A stretch of 64,000 bases of DNA, taken from positions 24,970,148 to 25,034,147 of the forward strand of contig NC_082687.1 in NCBI RefSeq assembly GCF_949987515.2, in the 5' to 3' direction. The stretch's first letter is position 1, and the number at the start of each line of letters is the position of its first letter. The translations under genes and the position numbers were made by a program. Positions 54,830 to 64,000 of this stretch are shown piece by piece. Source of the stretch: Delphinus delphis (Eukaryota > Chordata > Mammalia > Artiodactyla > Delphinidae). The notes under the pieces were generated by a model. That model worked only from the letters and a program-made list of their open reading frames with translations, was not told the origin of the DNA and did not search any database.

Positions 54830-57260
54830 TAATTATTATCCCTTTGAGTTCTGAGTATCAGTAATGATTTCCCCCTTTTATTCCTGTTATTGGTAATTTG
54901 TGCCTTCTCTTTTATTGATTTATAGGTTTTTTTAGAGGAATATCTGATTTTATTCGTATTTTCAAAGAGCCAACTTTGATTTTATAGGTTTTCTCTCTTG
55001 TATATATATATTTAATTTTTGCTCTCATTTCCTTTTACTGTCTTTAGGTTTAATTTGCTGTTCCTTTTTTTTTCTTTTGATAGATACATAGAAAATTAGT
55101 TTTCAGGTTTTTTTCTTTTCTAATATATGCATTTAAGACAACCCATTTCCTGCTAAGCATGGATTGAGCTACATCTTACAAGTTTTGATGTGTCATATTT
55201 TTATAATCATTCAGTTTAAAATATTTTCTAATTTCTCCTGTAGTTTCTTTTTTGACCCATGCATTATTTAAAAGTGTCATTATTTTCAATAACAATACTT
55301 TTGGCATTTATTCTTAGTTATACTGTGATCAAAGGACATATTCTGTATGGTTTTATTCCTTTGATATGTGTTGAGATTTGCTTAATGGCTCATTATATGG
55401 TCAGTTTGGGTAAGCATTCCATGTGTTTTTGAAAGTAGTATATATGTTATAGTTGTTGGGTGCATACACGAATTGAGTCAAGTTTTTAAACATGTTAATC
55501 TTCTATATCTGTTGATTTCTGTTTACTTGTTTAGTCATTTACTGTGTTAATCTCCCACTAAGATTGTTAGTCATTTTAATTCTGTCAGTTTCTGCTTTAT
55601 GTGTTTTAAAACTGTGATTACTTGGATAAAAAATTGGGATTGTGATGTATTTGTGGTGGATCAACTCTTTTAACATTATGAAATGTCCCTCTTTTATCCT
55701 TGGTGATGCTTCTTACTTTACAGCTTCTTTTGCCTGATACGATAGCTGTGTGAGCTTTTTTGGTTAGAATATGAATAGTATATTTCTTTCCATATTTTTT
55801 TTTCTTTTGGCCATTCTCTGTCTTTATATTCGACGATATGTGTCTCTTGTAAGTACAGTATAGTTAAGTGGTGTCTCCACCCCTACCCCAGTCTTTTGCT
55901 TGGCAGATTTAGTCTCTTGATATTTAAGTAATTCTTGAGACTTTGAGGATTAACTGTGAATCTTACTGTTTTCTATTTTTCCCATCTATTATGTGCTCTT
56001 TTTTCCTTTTTCTTAAGTTATTTTGGATTAAACATATTTTAAAAAATAATTCCATATTTTTAACTCCTCTATTACCTTTTTATGGTTTTTAAATTCTTTC
56101 AGTTGTTGCTTTATTATGACATGAATTCATAACATATCAACAATACTTTAATGCTTTACCACAACCTGGGTAGACAAGGACCTTAGAAATCTGACTTCAT
56201 TTACCCCTTCTGCTTTATTTGTTATGCCTTTTAATTTTGTATTCTAAACACCACAAGACATTCCTATAATTGTTCTGTAAAGTCAGTACCCTTTTGGAGC
56301 TCTTCGTTCTTTCCTGCAGTTCCTTGCTTTTCCCTTGTGCCTGAAAATTCCTGCTGGAAGCCAGTTCTCTCAGATTTTGTTTGTTGGAGAGCATATTTAT
56401 TTCACAGTCATTTTGAATGATTTTTCTCCACTAAGTAGGCTAAAGATGTCATTTCACTGTCATCTGGTTTCCATTGTTTCTGTTGAAATGTCAGCTGTCA
56501 GCCTTATTGTACTCATTTTGAAAATATTGTGTCTTTTTAAAGACTTTTGTGGTAGGGTTTCAGCAATTATACTGTGATATGACACATTAAAACTTGTGGA
56601 TACCTTTCCGTCTCTCCTTCTTTGGATTTGTAGGCCTTCATGAATCTGTGGCTAGACATCTGTTGTCACTTTTGGAAAATCTTTGGCCAGTATCTACAAA
56701 TATTTCCTCTCTCACAGTTTTTCTCTCCTCTTTTTCCATCATCTTGTTCCAGTCTAGTATTAAGATGATTCTATTAAGATGATTCTAGGCTGTGTTTCAG
56801 TGTTTGTAAACACTGGTCCATTTCAGTTTTACCCTTGCACACTAGGGCATACCTCTTCAGGGGTCTCAACTGAAAGTCTGGTGTGTTTACCAGGCCCTCA
56901 ACTCCATTTTTCTTTTTTCTTTTTTTTTTCGTCTCCTCAGCACTGTGAGACTACTGAAATCTCTGTTTGGTTCTTTAGCCTCTTTCTGCTTGGCTACTCA
57001 CAGCACAGGCATTGGCAACTAAACGCCTTGAGAAGAAAAGCAATGAAGAGTGTTCAGCTTATTATTTCATTGCTTTCCACATCTCTCCAGCATCTTGGCC
57101 CCTCATGTCCTGCGTACTTTGGTTGCTCTTTGATACATTTAAAAACTTGGGGGGTTTTCCCCCTGATTTGTTCATTTGTATTTTATTCAGCTTTTATAGT
57201 TACTTTGGGGAGGAGGTTGGTTTGATACCTGCTACTGAATCTTAGCCAGACTTGGTACAA
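54830..57260 (-). mobile_element. long old L1M fragment (ORF2 to 5' end)
   Basis: Reading the + strand left to right gives L1 in reverse: CAAAGAGCCAACTTTGATTT, AGTTTCTTTTTTGACCCATG, TACTGTGATCAAAGGACATA, TTATAGTTGTTGGGTGCATA, AATCTCCCACTAAGATTGTT, GAAATGTCCCTCTTTTATCC, TGGGATTTGTAGGCC-type text near 56620, and a 5' UTR-like tail with ACTCACAGCACAGGC. About 2.4 kb antisense to SMAD1, decayed; the 148-codon frame at 56779-57225 is chance. Confidence 0.65.
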
Positions 57261-57774
57261 AGTTATCATCTTTAATCTTTTTCACCGTTTGTGTTTTTAT
57301 CTGGTGAAGAGTAACTAGAAAGTTTAAATGAGACAACTTGACAAAAGTATTTGGTACAGTATGTGTTCACGTGCTTCATTCCTTTCATGTAAATAAAAAG
57401 CAAATTTGAAAAAGTAGGGGGTAAATTTCCTACCTTACTTGCCTGATAGCCCATAGGCATAGGCTTGTTTATTGAATAAATACCCTAAAATGTTGCTACA
57501 TTTACATAGTGTAAATATAACTACCTTTTTTATAGCGTAAGACATACTTGAGGAACAGCCCAAAATAGATGTTAAGACTATTGCATTTTTATTTTTTCCT
57601 TGTGCTTTCAGTTTTTGTTGATTGAGGTGTATTTTGAAATATATATCTTAGAGCCTATAAATGAATCTAAATATAAAACATCACATTATCTGTTGAGAAC
57701 TTGAACTTTTTTTGCACTAAGGGGTCTGTTGCTTCTATCTCAGAACTCATGTAAACAGTAACATACTCCTTTTT
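57261..57774. other. intronic stretch, nothing recognised
   Basis: AT-rich, with no named repeat and no coding signal. Confidence 0.4.
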
Positions 57775-57859
57775 AAAGCTGCATCTCAGTTTATTCATCT
57801 GTAAAATGGCAATGATGGTACTACCTAGTTGAAAGAATTATTTAAAGGATTAAATACTG

Positions 57860-58296
57860 TGTTAGTCTGCTTGGGCTGCCATAACAAAATACCACTGACC
57901 GAGTGGCTTAAACAGTAGAAATGTATTTCTCACAGTTCTGGAGGCTAGGAAGTCCAAGATGAAGGCTCCAGCCAGTTTGGTTTCTGGTGAGGGCTCTCTT
58001 CCAGGCTTGCAGACAGCTGCCTTCTCTCTATGAAGAAGGCCTTTCCTCAGTGGGTGCACATGTAGGGAGGGAGAGAGAAATCTCTCCCTTCTTCTTATAA
58101 GGCCACCGTAGGGAGGGAGAGAGAAATCTCTCCCTTCTTCTTATAAGGCCACCAGTCCAATTAGATCTGGGTCCCATCCTCATGACCTCATTTAATGTTA
58201 ATTACTTCCTTAGAGGCCCCATCTCCAAACACAGTCACACTGGGAGTGAGGGCTTCAACGTGAGTTTTAGGGGGGGACATAATTCAGCCCATAGCA
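57860..58296 (-). mobile_element. solo LTR, ERVL-MaLR (MLT1-like)
   Basis: It starts TGTTAGTCTGCTTGGGCTGC and ends CAGCCCATAGCA (TG...CA). The 5-bp target-site duplication TACTG at 57855-57859 and 58297-58301 marks exact ends. It lies about 100 bp upstream of the SMAD1 exon 2 acceptor. Confidence 0.85.
58062..58153. repeat. perfect 46-bp tandem duplication inside the LTR
   Basis: GTAGGGAGGGAGAGAGAAAT through TATAAGGCCACC occurs at 58062-58107 and again, identical, at 58108-58153. Confidence 0.97.
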
Positions 58297-58384
58297 TACT
58301 GTAATACATAAAAGTGCTTAGAATAGTATCTGGCCCGTGGTAATTGTTTAATAAATTGTGATTTTGTGCTAGAGATGATTTTAA

Positions 58385-58404
58385 ACATCTTTTTTCTTTT
58401 CTAG
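58385..58404 (+). other. SMAD1: splice acceptor before SMAD1 exon 2
   Basis: A strong pyrimidine tract CATCTTTTTTCTTTTCTAG ends at 58404. A second acceptor-like sequence, TTTCTACTTTTCAG, ends at 58460 and would shorten the leader by 56 bases. The first has the better tract and is preferred. Confidence 0.7.
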
Positions 58405-58439
58405 GTGCTGACTTTGGGTTACTTTTGAAAACACTAGGA

Positions 58440-58502
58440 ATGGTGATTTCTACTTTTCAGGACCTCAGCACGAAGAAGCTAAGGAGAATCCTATGTAAAT
58501 AA
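58440..58502 (+). promoter_or_regulatory. upstream ORF of 20 codons in the SMAD1 leader
   Basis: ATG at 58440-58442 opens a 20-codon frame (begins MVISTFQDL) ending at TAA 58500-58502, 80 bases before the SMAD1 ATG. Its start context is favourable at +4 (G) and at -3 (G). If the first acceptor is used, this frame is in the mRNA and could lower or gate translation. No sign that the peptide itself matters. Confidence 0.55.
58493..58498 (+). promoter_or_regulatory. start-stop element (ATG TAA) in the SMAD1 leader
   Basis: ATG is followed at once by TAA, in a different frame from the 20-codon upstream ORF and overlapping its end. It remains in the mRNA whichever acceptor is used. Start-stop elements can stall initiating ribosomes; an effect here is inference. 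Confidence 0.6.
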
Positions 58503-58507
58503 AGTGA

Positions 58508-58988
<481 letters not shown>

Positions 58989-60327
58989 GAGCCCTTTTAT
59001 GTTGATGCGTCTAGCAGATTTGTATTGTTTCTCAAAATCATTCCTTTCCATGTTTTTAGTTGTAATTTTCAAATATTAGGGGAAAAGTTACATTTGTCCG
59101 CCCTTGAATATGTCATACGTTCTAACAGCATAGTCTCTAGTTAATCTTATTTCTTAGGAGCGGGGCTGTGAAAACTGTTATCCCGGTACTAATACCTCTA
59201 ACTTGTAATAAATTGTTTTCTTTCTAAATTTATTCTTTATGTTTCCCTTTGGCTCTGTGCATTTCTCTAGACAAATTTAGCTATGATTTTATTGTGAGGG
59301 ACAGGAAAGGAAAGAAGCATGGCATTACTGTCTACCTACTTGAGGGCAGTTGCCAGTGACTTGGCAACTTTATCCTTAAAAATAGCAATTTTTATCATCT
59401 CCAGTGGAATTTCACTATGGCATATTCCCTGTAGAGGATATGAAGGAATTATGTTCTGCTGTGGAATCATTTGATACTATTACTTTATAAGATATTTCTT
59501 AGTTTTTACATATATGACCTTGGCCGGTGGGCAGGGGGAGAAGCACAGTAAAGGATATACTTCAAAATATACTTGGTTTTGCCCTCAAATTAGAGTCCAC
59601 ATTCTAGACAGTTGCATCAATTGGAAAGTGATCAGGCAATCTCAAGACCCTAAGTATCTCATTGTCAGATTGGAACCAATTTTGTTGATGGATTAGTTAT
59701 TAATAGCTGTTGGTTACCAAGGGTTCCCAAATGAGGCTGTGCATTAGAGTCACGTGGCTCCCCCCCGGAAATTCTGATTCTGGCCTAGCCTGGTAATCCG
59801 TGTTTTTAACAGGTACTCCAGGTGGGGCTGATGGGAGCTGTTGGATTGGTGTTTGGGAACTACTAAGCTAGATCCTGTAATAACATGGCTCTCAAATAAA
59901 AGGCATTCTGGTTTCTTACGGAATATTGAAGAAGAGTTTAAGGACTAGGGAATAATATAATAAACATCTTTGTATCCACCACCCAGTTGCCTTCAGTAAC
60001 TACTGTCCTGAATTTGATGGTTAAGTTTGAAGTTCATCATTCCCATGCGTGCTTTTATACAGCAATTCTGTATGTGTTTGAATCCTTGCCAGTATGTACT
60101 GTCAATTTTGTATATTTAAAGGTATTATATAATGATATTGGAGTATCCTTCTACAATTTGCTGTATTCATTCAACATCATTGATGTGTGATTTCTATATT
60201 ACACACTTTAGGATTACCTTGTCAAGGCCTGTGAAAAATCCTCTGGAGATTTTATTGGAATTTCATTGATTTCATTTGGGGAAGGATTGACATAGTTCTC
60301 TTCTTGAGCGCAGTATTTTTCTAAATT
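58989..60327 (+). other. SMAD1: start of SMAD1 intron 2
   Basis: Mostly unique AT-rich sequence. A MER5A-like hAT element lies at about 59705-59870 (AAGGGTTCCCAAATGAGG, GTGTTTGGGAACTACTAAG). No further exon is visible; intron 2 continues to the window end. Confidence 0.55.
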
Positions 60328-60341
60328 TATTTAGGTATTTT

Positions 60342-60546
60342 TTTTTTTTTTTTTGCGGTACGCGGGCCTCTCACCGTTGTGGCCTCTCCCGCTGCGGAGC
60401 ACAGGCTCCAGACACGCAGGCTCAGTGGCCATGGCTCACGGGCCCAGCCACTCCGCGGCATGTGGGATCTTCCCGGAATGGGGCACGAACCCGTGTCCCC
60501 TGCATCAGCAGGCGGACTCTCAACCACTGTGCCACCAGGGAAGCCC
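60342..60546 (-). mobile_element. CHRS-type SINE
   Basis: On the + strand a T tail leads into TTGCGGTACGCGGGCCTCTC and runs to CTGTGCCACCAGGGAAGCCC. Perfect 14-bp target-site duplication TATTTAGGTATTTT at 60328-60341 and 60547-60560. Confidence 0.95.
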
Positions 60547-60999
60547 TATTTAGGTATTTTAAGTTTCTTCCATAAAGTTCTTGCACATCTTTTCTTAGAT
60601 TTATTTCTAGGTAACTGTTTGGGTTTTATTGTATCCTTTTAAAAGTTACATCTTGTTACAGTTGTTCATGGCTAGGACTGTACTTGCTTTTTTCCAGCGA
60701 TCTTGCAGAATTCTCCTTGTTCTAATCTAGACATTCTTTACTGCTTGTCACACCCACTGTGATGTAAATTTTAATGTGTAATATGTACAAACAGGATTGC
60801 TTAGGTACTTGGTTTTTAGATCCCCATAGTAACTTTAAGAGGTACACGGGGAAGATTCTAATCCCACTTCACAAATGGTAAAACTGAGGTCCCTATAAAT
60901 TAAGTAACCTGTGTGTCAGACAGCCAAGGTTCAGTATTGAGAAAACACTGTGGATACATTTTCTCCCGCCACCCCTTCCTCCACTCTGCTCCATTTCAT
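60547..60999. other. intronic stretch with one MIR
   Basis: A MIR lies at about 60820-60920 (CCATAGTAACTTTAAGAGGT, AATGGTAAAACTGAGGTCCC). No gene is supported. Confidence 0.5.
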
Positions 61000-61510
61000 C
61001 TTACGCTGCGGCAGCTGGGGACCACCGCACTACAGAGAGTGTTCTTTGAAGATGCGCGCTGTGGCCATGTAATCTTCCTGCTTCCCATTGCTCTTACACA
61101 CAGCTCTGTGTTCTGGTCTTCACCCACCTCGCCAGCTTCTTTTCCCACCTTCCATGCTTCTTGTGCTTGAGTCATATGGGGACACTCAGTGCACTCTTCC
61201 TCTGTACCTCGTTTCTCCTCCCTCTTTGCCTAGTTCACTCTTCTTTATCCTTCAGGCCTAAGCTTAATGGAGGCCGACTTTGCTGAGAAGCCTTTGTTGA
61301 TACCTCCTCCCCCCCCCCTTACCCCCCTCCCCCCGCATGCCTGTCTGTGTTTTCCATAGTAGCAATTTGAATTTCTTCCTGATGTTCTTCACACTTACAT
61401 TTGCCACTGTTAGTCTTCCTTGCAGGATAGTAAATCAGGCTCCATGATGGCAAGGACCATGTTTATTATTAACATCTCTGCATTTAGTAGTGAGCATGGT
61501 TAAATACATT
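61000..61510 (+). mobile_element. L2 LINE 3' portion
   Basis: CTTCAGGCCTAAGCTTAATG, TGAGAAGCCTTTGTTGATAC, GGCTCCATGATGGCAAGGAC, CATGTTTATTATTAACATCT follow L2 in order. A C-rich low-complexity run lies at 61308-61336. Confidence 0.7.
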
Positions 61511-62317
61511 TTTGCTGTTAAATGAAAATACTTCTTTTAGTTTCTCTGTATGGTCTTTTTGTTTGTTTGTTTAGAGATGAGCTTTCAATTTGTTTATGTC
61601 CTCCAGCCATCATCTTCCCTTTCGTTTCCATTTCATTGCCGTTACTATCTGACATAGATGGAAAGGATTTTTTAAAAGTTAACGCTGAGGTGATTTTGTT
61701 GCTCTTAATAATTTACTTGATAGGGAGGAGGTGGGAAACCAGCTAAAACAGGGCATTCTGAGACTCCACAAGTATCATTCCATCCTCCCCTTTAGCCAGG
61801 AATCTGGTGAGCCGTGCACAGACCAGTTCTCAAAAACCGTGAGGCCAATATCTGTTGAATTTGAACATATCAGGATTTTCCTTATATTTTTTATATTGTG
61901 AAGTGAAAATATGATGGGAATGAGAAACTGGACTTCTTCCAGAGACCACCGTGAAGCAGCCCCTGCACCTCATGGGGAGAAGCCCCTCTAAATCAAAGTG
62001 CAGTGGGGCCTCAGCCCCTCACAATCCCAGAGTTAAGTAGGCATTTTCCCTCTATAATGCAGCATGGAGCACACCTGGTTGTTGTTTCCGTGAAATAGGA
62101 AAAAAGGGGTCTGGAAGTCTAAGCTGCGGACACTGCAGCTCAACACTGAATTACTCTGAACTCTGTAACTATTTTACCTCAGATAAAGTATTTCAAAGAG
62201 CAGTTTAACAGTTTAGGCATAAGATAGGTCTCCCAAACTTGTTATTTTCTGCTAAGGCCCGTTTTTGGGATCTCTAGGGAAAACTTCCGCAGAAATGGGG
62301 AGGGAGTCTCTAGATTT
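61511..62317. other. intronic stretch, nothing recognised
   Basis: No named repeat or coding motif. A TTTGTTTGTTTG run lies near 61557-61572. Confidence 0.4.
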
Positions 62318-62515
62318 AGAGCAGTGGTTTTCAAAGTGTGTGGTCCTCAGACTAGCAGCATCAGCATCACCTGGGAACTTGGTAGAAACGAATATTGTTA
62401 GATCCTTCCACAGACCTACTGAATCAAACTCTGGGGATGGAGCCAGCAATCTGTTTGGACAAACTCTCCAGGTGATTCTGATTCAGGCTAAAGTGTGAGA
62501 ACCACTGGTTTAAGG
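62318..62515 (+). mobile_element. MER5A hAT-Charlie element
   Basis: GCAGTGGTTTTCAAAGTGTG at the left and AAAGTGTGAGAACCACTG at the right are terminal inverted repeats. AGCAGCATCAGCATCACCTG, CAGACCTACTGAATCAAACT and TCCAGGTGATTCTGATTCAG make it an unmistakable MER5A. Confidence 0.93.
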
Positions 62516-63660
62516 TATCCAGGCAGGTCACGTCCAGCTGACAAGATGAAGTCTCTTATTGAAAAGAGATGCTAATGAGTTACAGTTTGAAATCCTTCAT
62601 CATTTTTAACTTAGCATCTTGTTAGGGGTATAAAACTGACTTGCTCTTTCCAGAATTTCCCTTCCTGTTGATATTCATTAAGATTAGCATTCTGATACAG
62701 TGTGATAAAGGTGTCTTAAAGGGAGTGGAGGAGTGAGGGGAGGAGGAATGCTTTGTTGTTTGGTCCAGTGGAAGTTTTATAATTGTTCTTTGGGGTATCT
62801 TTTACTGTCTCTGTTTCTTTGACCAAAAATAATTTTAATGGATTTAAGTAAATGTAGTTTTTCTTTACCTGTGCCATTAATTTTGTTATAAATAAAAGAG
62901 TCTAAACGTTGTGGTGGGGAAAAAACCGAAAGTTACAGAAACACTGCAACAACTTGTGCTCATCATAGGCAATGATGGGAGAGAGTGTGAGAGGGACGAA
63001 CCTTCCTTTTGGTGAAAGGTAGTAAAGTACCTTGGCCATTACTGAAAAATGCATCTTTGGGAAAGTAGAAAGTGGTAAGAATTTCTTTTTCTGCAAGTGT
63101 GTGGATAATTACAGGAAAGAGGAAGTGCGTGCAGTTTCTGAAGACCGTGCCCCTGCTGATGATGTAACAGGTGACTGTTTACTTGGACTTTGGGTAGCCT
63201 TTAGAGTCCAGGCTACTTATTAGTGGTTGGGTTAAATGGCGGTTTTCTTTTTCTTTACCAAAGCAAATGCTGACAGGGTAAAGTCAGTCATCTCAATGTG
63301 GTATGAGAAGGCTATTCAGTTGCTATCTGCCGCCATTAAAATGTCTTCATGGAGACTTCCTGTCATTTGGCCTTTTTTTTTCTTTTAATGTTTTTCACGT
63401 GGTTCCTGAGAATTATCATCTGTACTTTGAACTTCATCCACTTGCAAGGCCATATTGATCCTGAGCTTGAAATTCTGAGATTTCAGTTTGATCTTTAAAG
63501 TAATACCCTGCTGTTCACTTCCTGGTGCTTCTTCCATTTTCAGCAGCATGGCTCCCAGCTGTTTAAAATACACCTAAAATCCTCTTCACCAGTTGACCGA
63601 ATGCAAGTTTTGCCCCTTTGGCTGCCTCAGTCACCAGGTAATTCCTGGCTTGGTAAATTT
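62516..63660. other. intronic stretch, nothing recognised
   Basis: Unique-looking sequence of intron 2 with no gene or repeat that I can name. Confidence 0.4.
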
Positions 63661-63664
63661 TACC

Positions 63665-63945
63665 TTAAGAAGAAGGCCTTAAAATCATAGAAATGGAGAA
63701 TGAGTTGGTGGTTGCTGGGGGCAGGAGGGGAGTAGGTGTGGCTATAAAAGGGCAACATTGGGGAGGGACCCTTGGGTTGATGGAAGTGTTCTGTATCTTG
63801 GCTGTGTCAGTGTCGTGATTGTGATGATGGTCTATAGTTTTGCAGGATATTGCCATTTGAGGAAACTGGGTAAGAGGGTAGGCAGGATTTCTCTTGTTAC
63901 TTCTTACAGCTGCATGTGAATCTGCCATTATTTGAATTTTAAAAA
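63665..63945 (+). mobile_element. old L1 3' end
   Basis: GAATGAGTTGGTGGTTGCTG, GATGGAAGTGTTCTGTATCT, GGAAACTGGGTAAGAGGGTA and GCTGCATGTGAATCTGCCAT follow an L1M 3' UTR in sense orientation. Confidence 0.7.
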
Positions 63946-64000
63946 TGGTGATTCCCTGAAAAAGCAGCTAGTGCAGCCCGCGACTCAGTCACATTGAGTG

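Larger units (their letters stand above)
57775..58355 (+). mobile_element. MIR split by an LTR
   Basis: The left part (CTCAGTTTATTCATCTGTAA, AATGGCAATGATGGTACTAC, AAAGGATTAAATACTG) ends at the LTR. The right part resumes at 58297 with AAAAGTGCTTAGAATAGTAT and CTGGCCCGTGGTAATTG. The two join into one MIR. Confidence 0.8.
28336..58404 (+). other. SMAD1: SMAD1 intron 1 (about 30 kb)
   Basis: The span runs from the putative exon 1 donor to the strong acceptor before exon 2. It holds seven CHR-type or LTR retro-insertions plus old L1/L2/MIR/hAT remnants, and several repeat-poor stretches listed separately. No other gene is supported inside it. Its left edge depends on the uncertain exon 1 donor. 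Confidence 0.55.

Noticed and set aside
56779..57225. 148-codon hydrophobic frame on the + strand.
   Set aside because: It lies on the antisense strand of an old L1M 5' region; T-rich DNA gives Phe/Leu/Ser-rich frames by chance.

Overview
The window is mammalian nuclear DNA, most likely from a cetacean. It holds a dozen tRNA-derived SINEs of the CHR/CHRS type (hallmark CTTCCCTGGTGGCGCAG, TACGCGGGCCTCTC on the reverse strand) and artiodactyl-type L1 3' ends. I saw no Bov-tA or BovB, which argues against a ruminant. The organism call is inference from repeat families; no alignment was run.

Only one protein-coding gene is supported: SMAD1, on the + strand. A large CpG island at about 27.8-29.1 kb is its likely promoter and non-coding first exon. 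A ~30 kb first intron follows. Exon 2 (about 58,405-58,982) carries the end of the 5' UTR and the first 133 codons plus one base, which encode almost the whole MH1 DNA-binding domain. The rest of the window is the start of intron 2. SMAD1 is the receptor-regulated SMAD that carries BMP receptor signals to the nucleus. The exon 2 leader contains a 20-codon upstream ORF and, overlapping its end, a start-stop element (ATG directly followed by TAA).

Upstream (1-27.8 kb) is intergenic and repeat-dense: a degraded hAT-type transposase relic (1.65-1.96 kb), an L1 with the inverted-5'-end structure of twin priming (3.3-4.3 kb), a perfect 142-bp tandem duplication (4.38-4.66 kb), old L1 bodies with a nested MaLR-type LTR (4.9-9.1 kb), a 55-bp minisatellite (12.7 kb), a CHRS SINE nested in the tail of an older CHR-1 SINE (17.2-17.5 kb), L2/MIR remnants, and several fragments of one old repeat family that I could not name. 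The SMAD1 introns hold seven CHR-type SINEs, all antisense to the gene, plus L1, L2, MIR, hAT-Charlie-type and MaLR remnants separated by repeat-poor stretches that may contain regulatory sequence.

I found no CRISPR array, tRNA or rRNA gene, intact retroviral gene or new multi-gene system. What stands out is structural: insertions dated by nesting, perfect recent duplications, a poly(T) tract flanked by target-site-like repeats, the antisense bias of intronic SINEs, and the SMAD1 leader architecture. Repeat names are by recognition of consensus-like stretches; edges of old elements are approximate.
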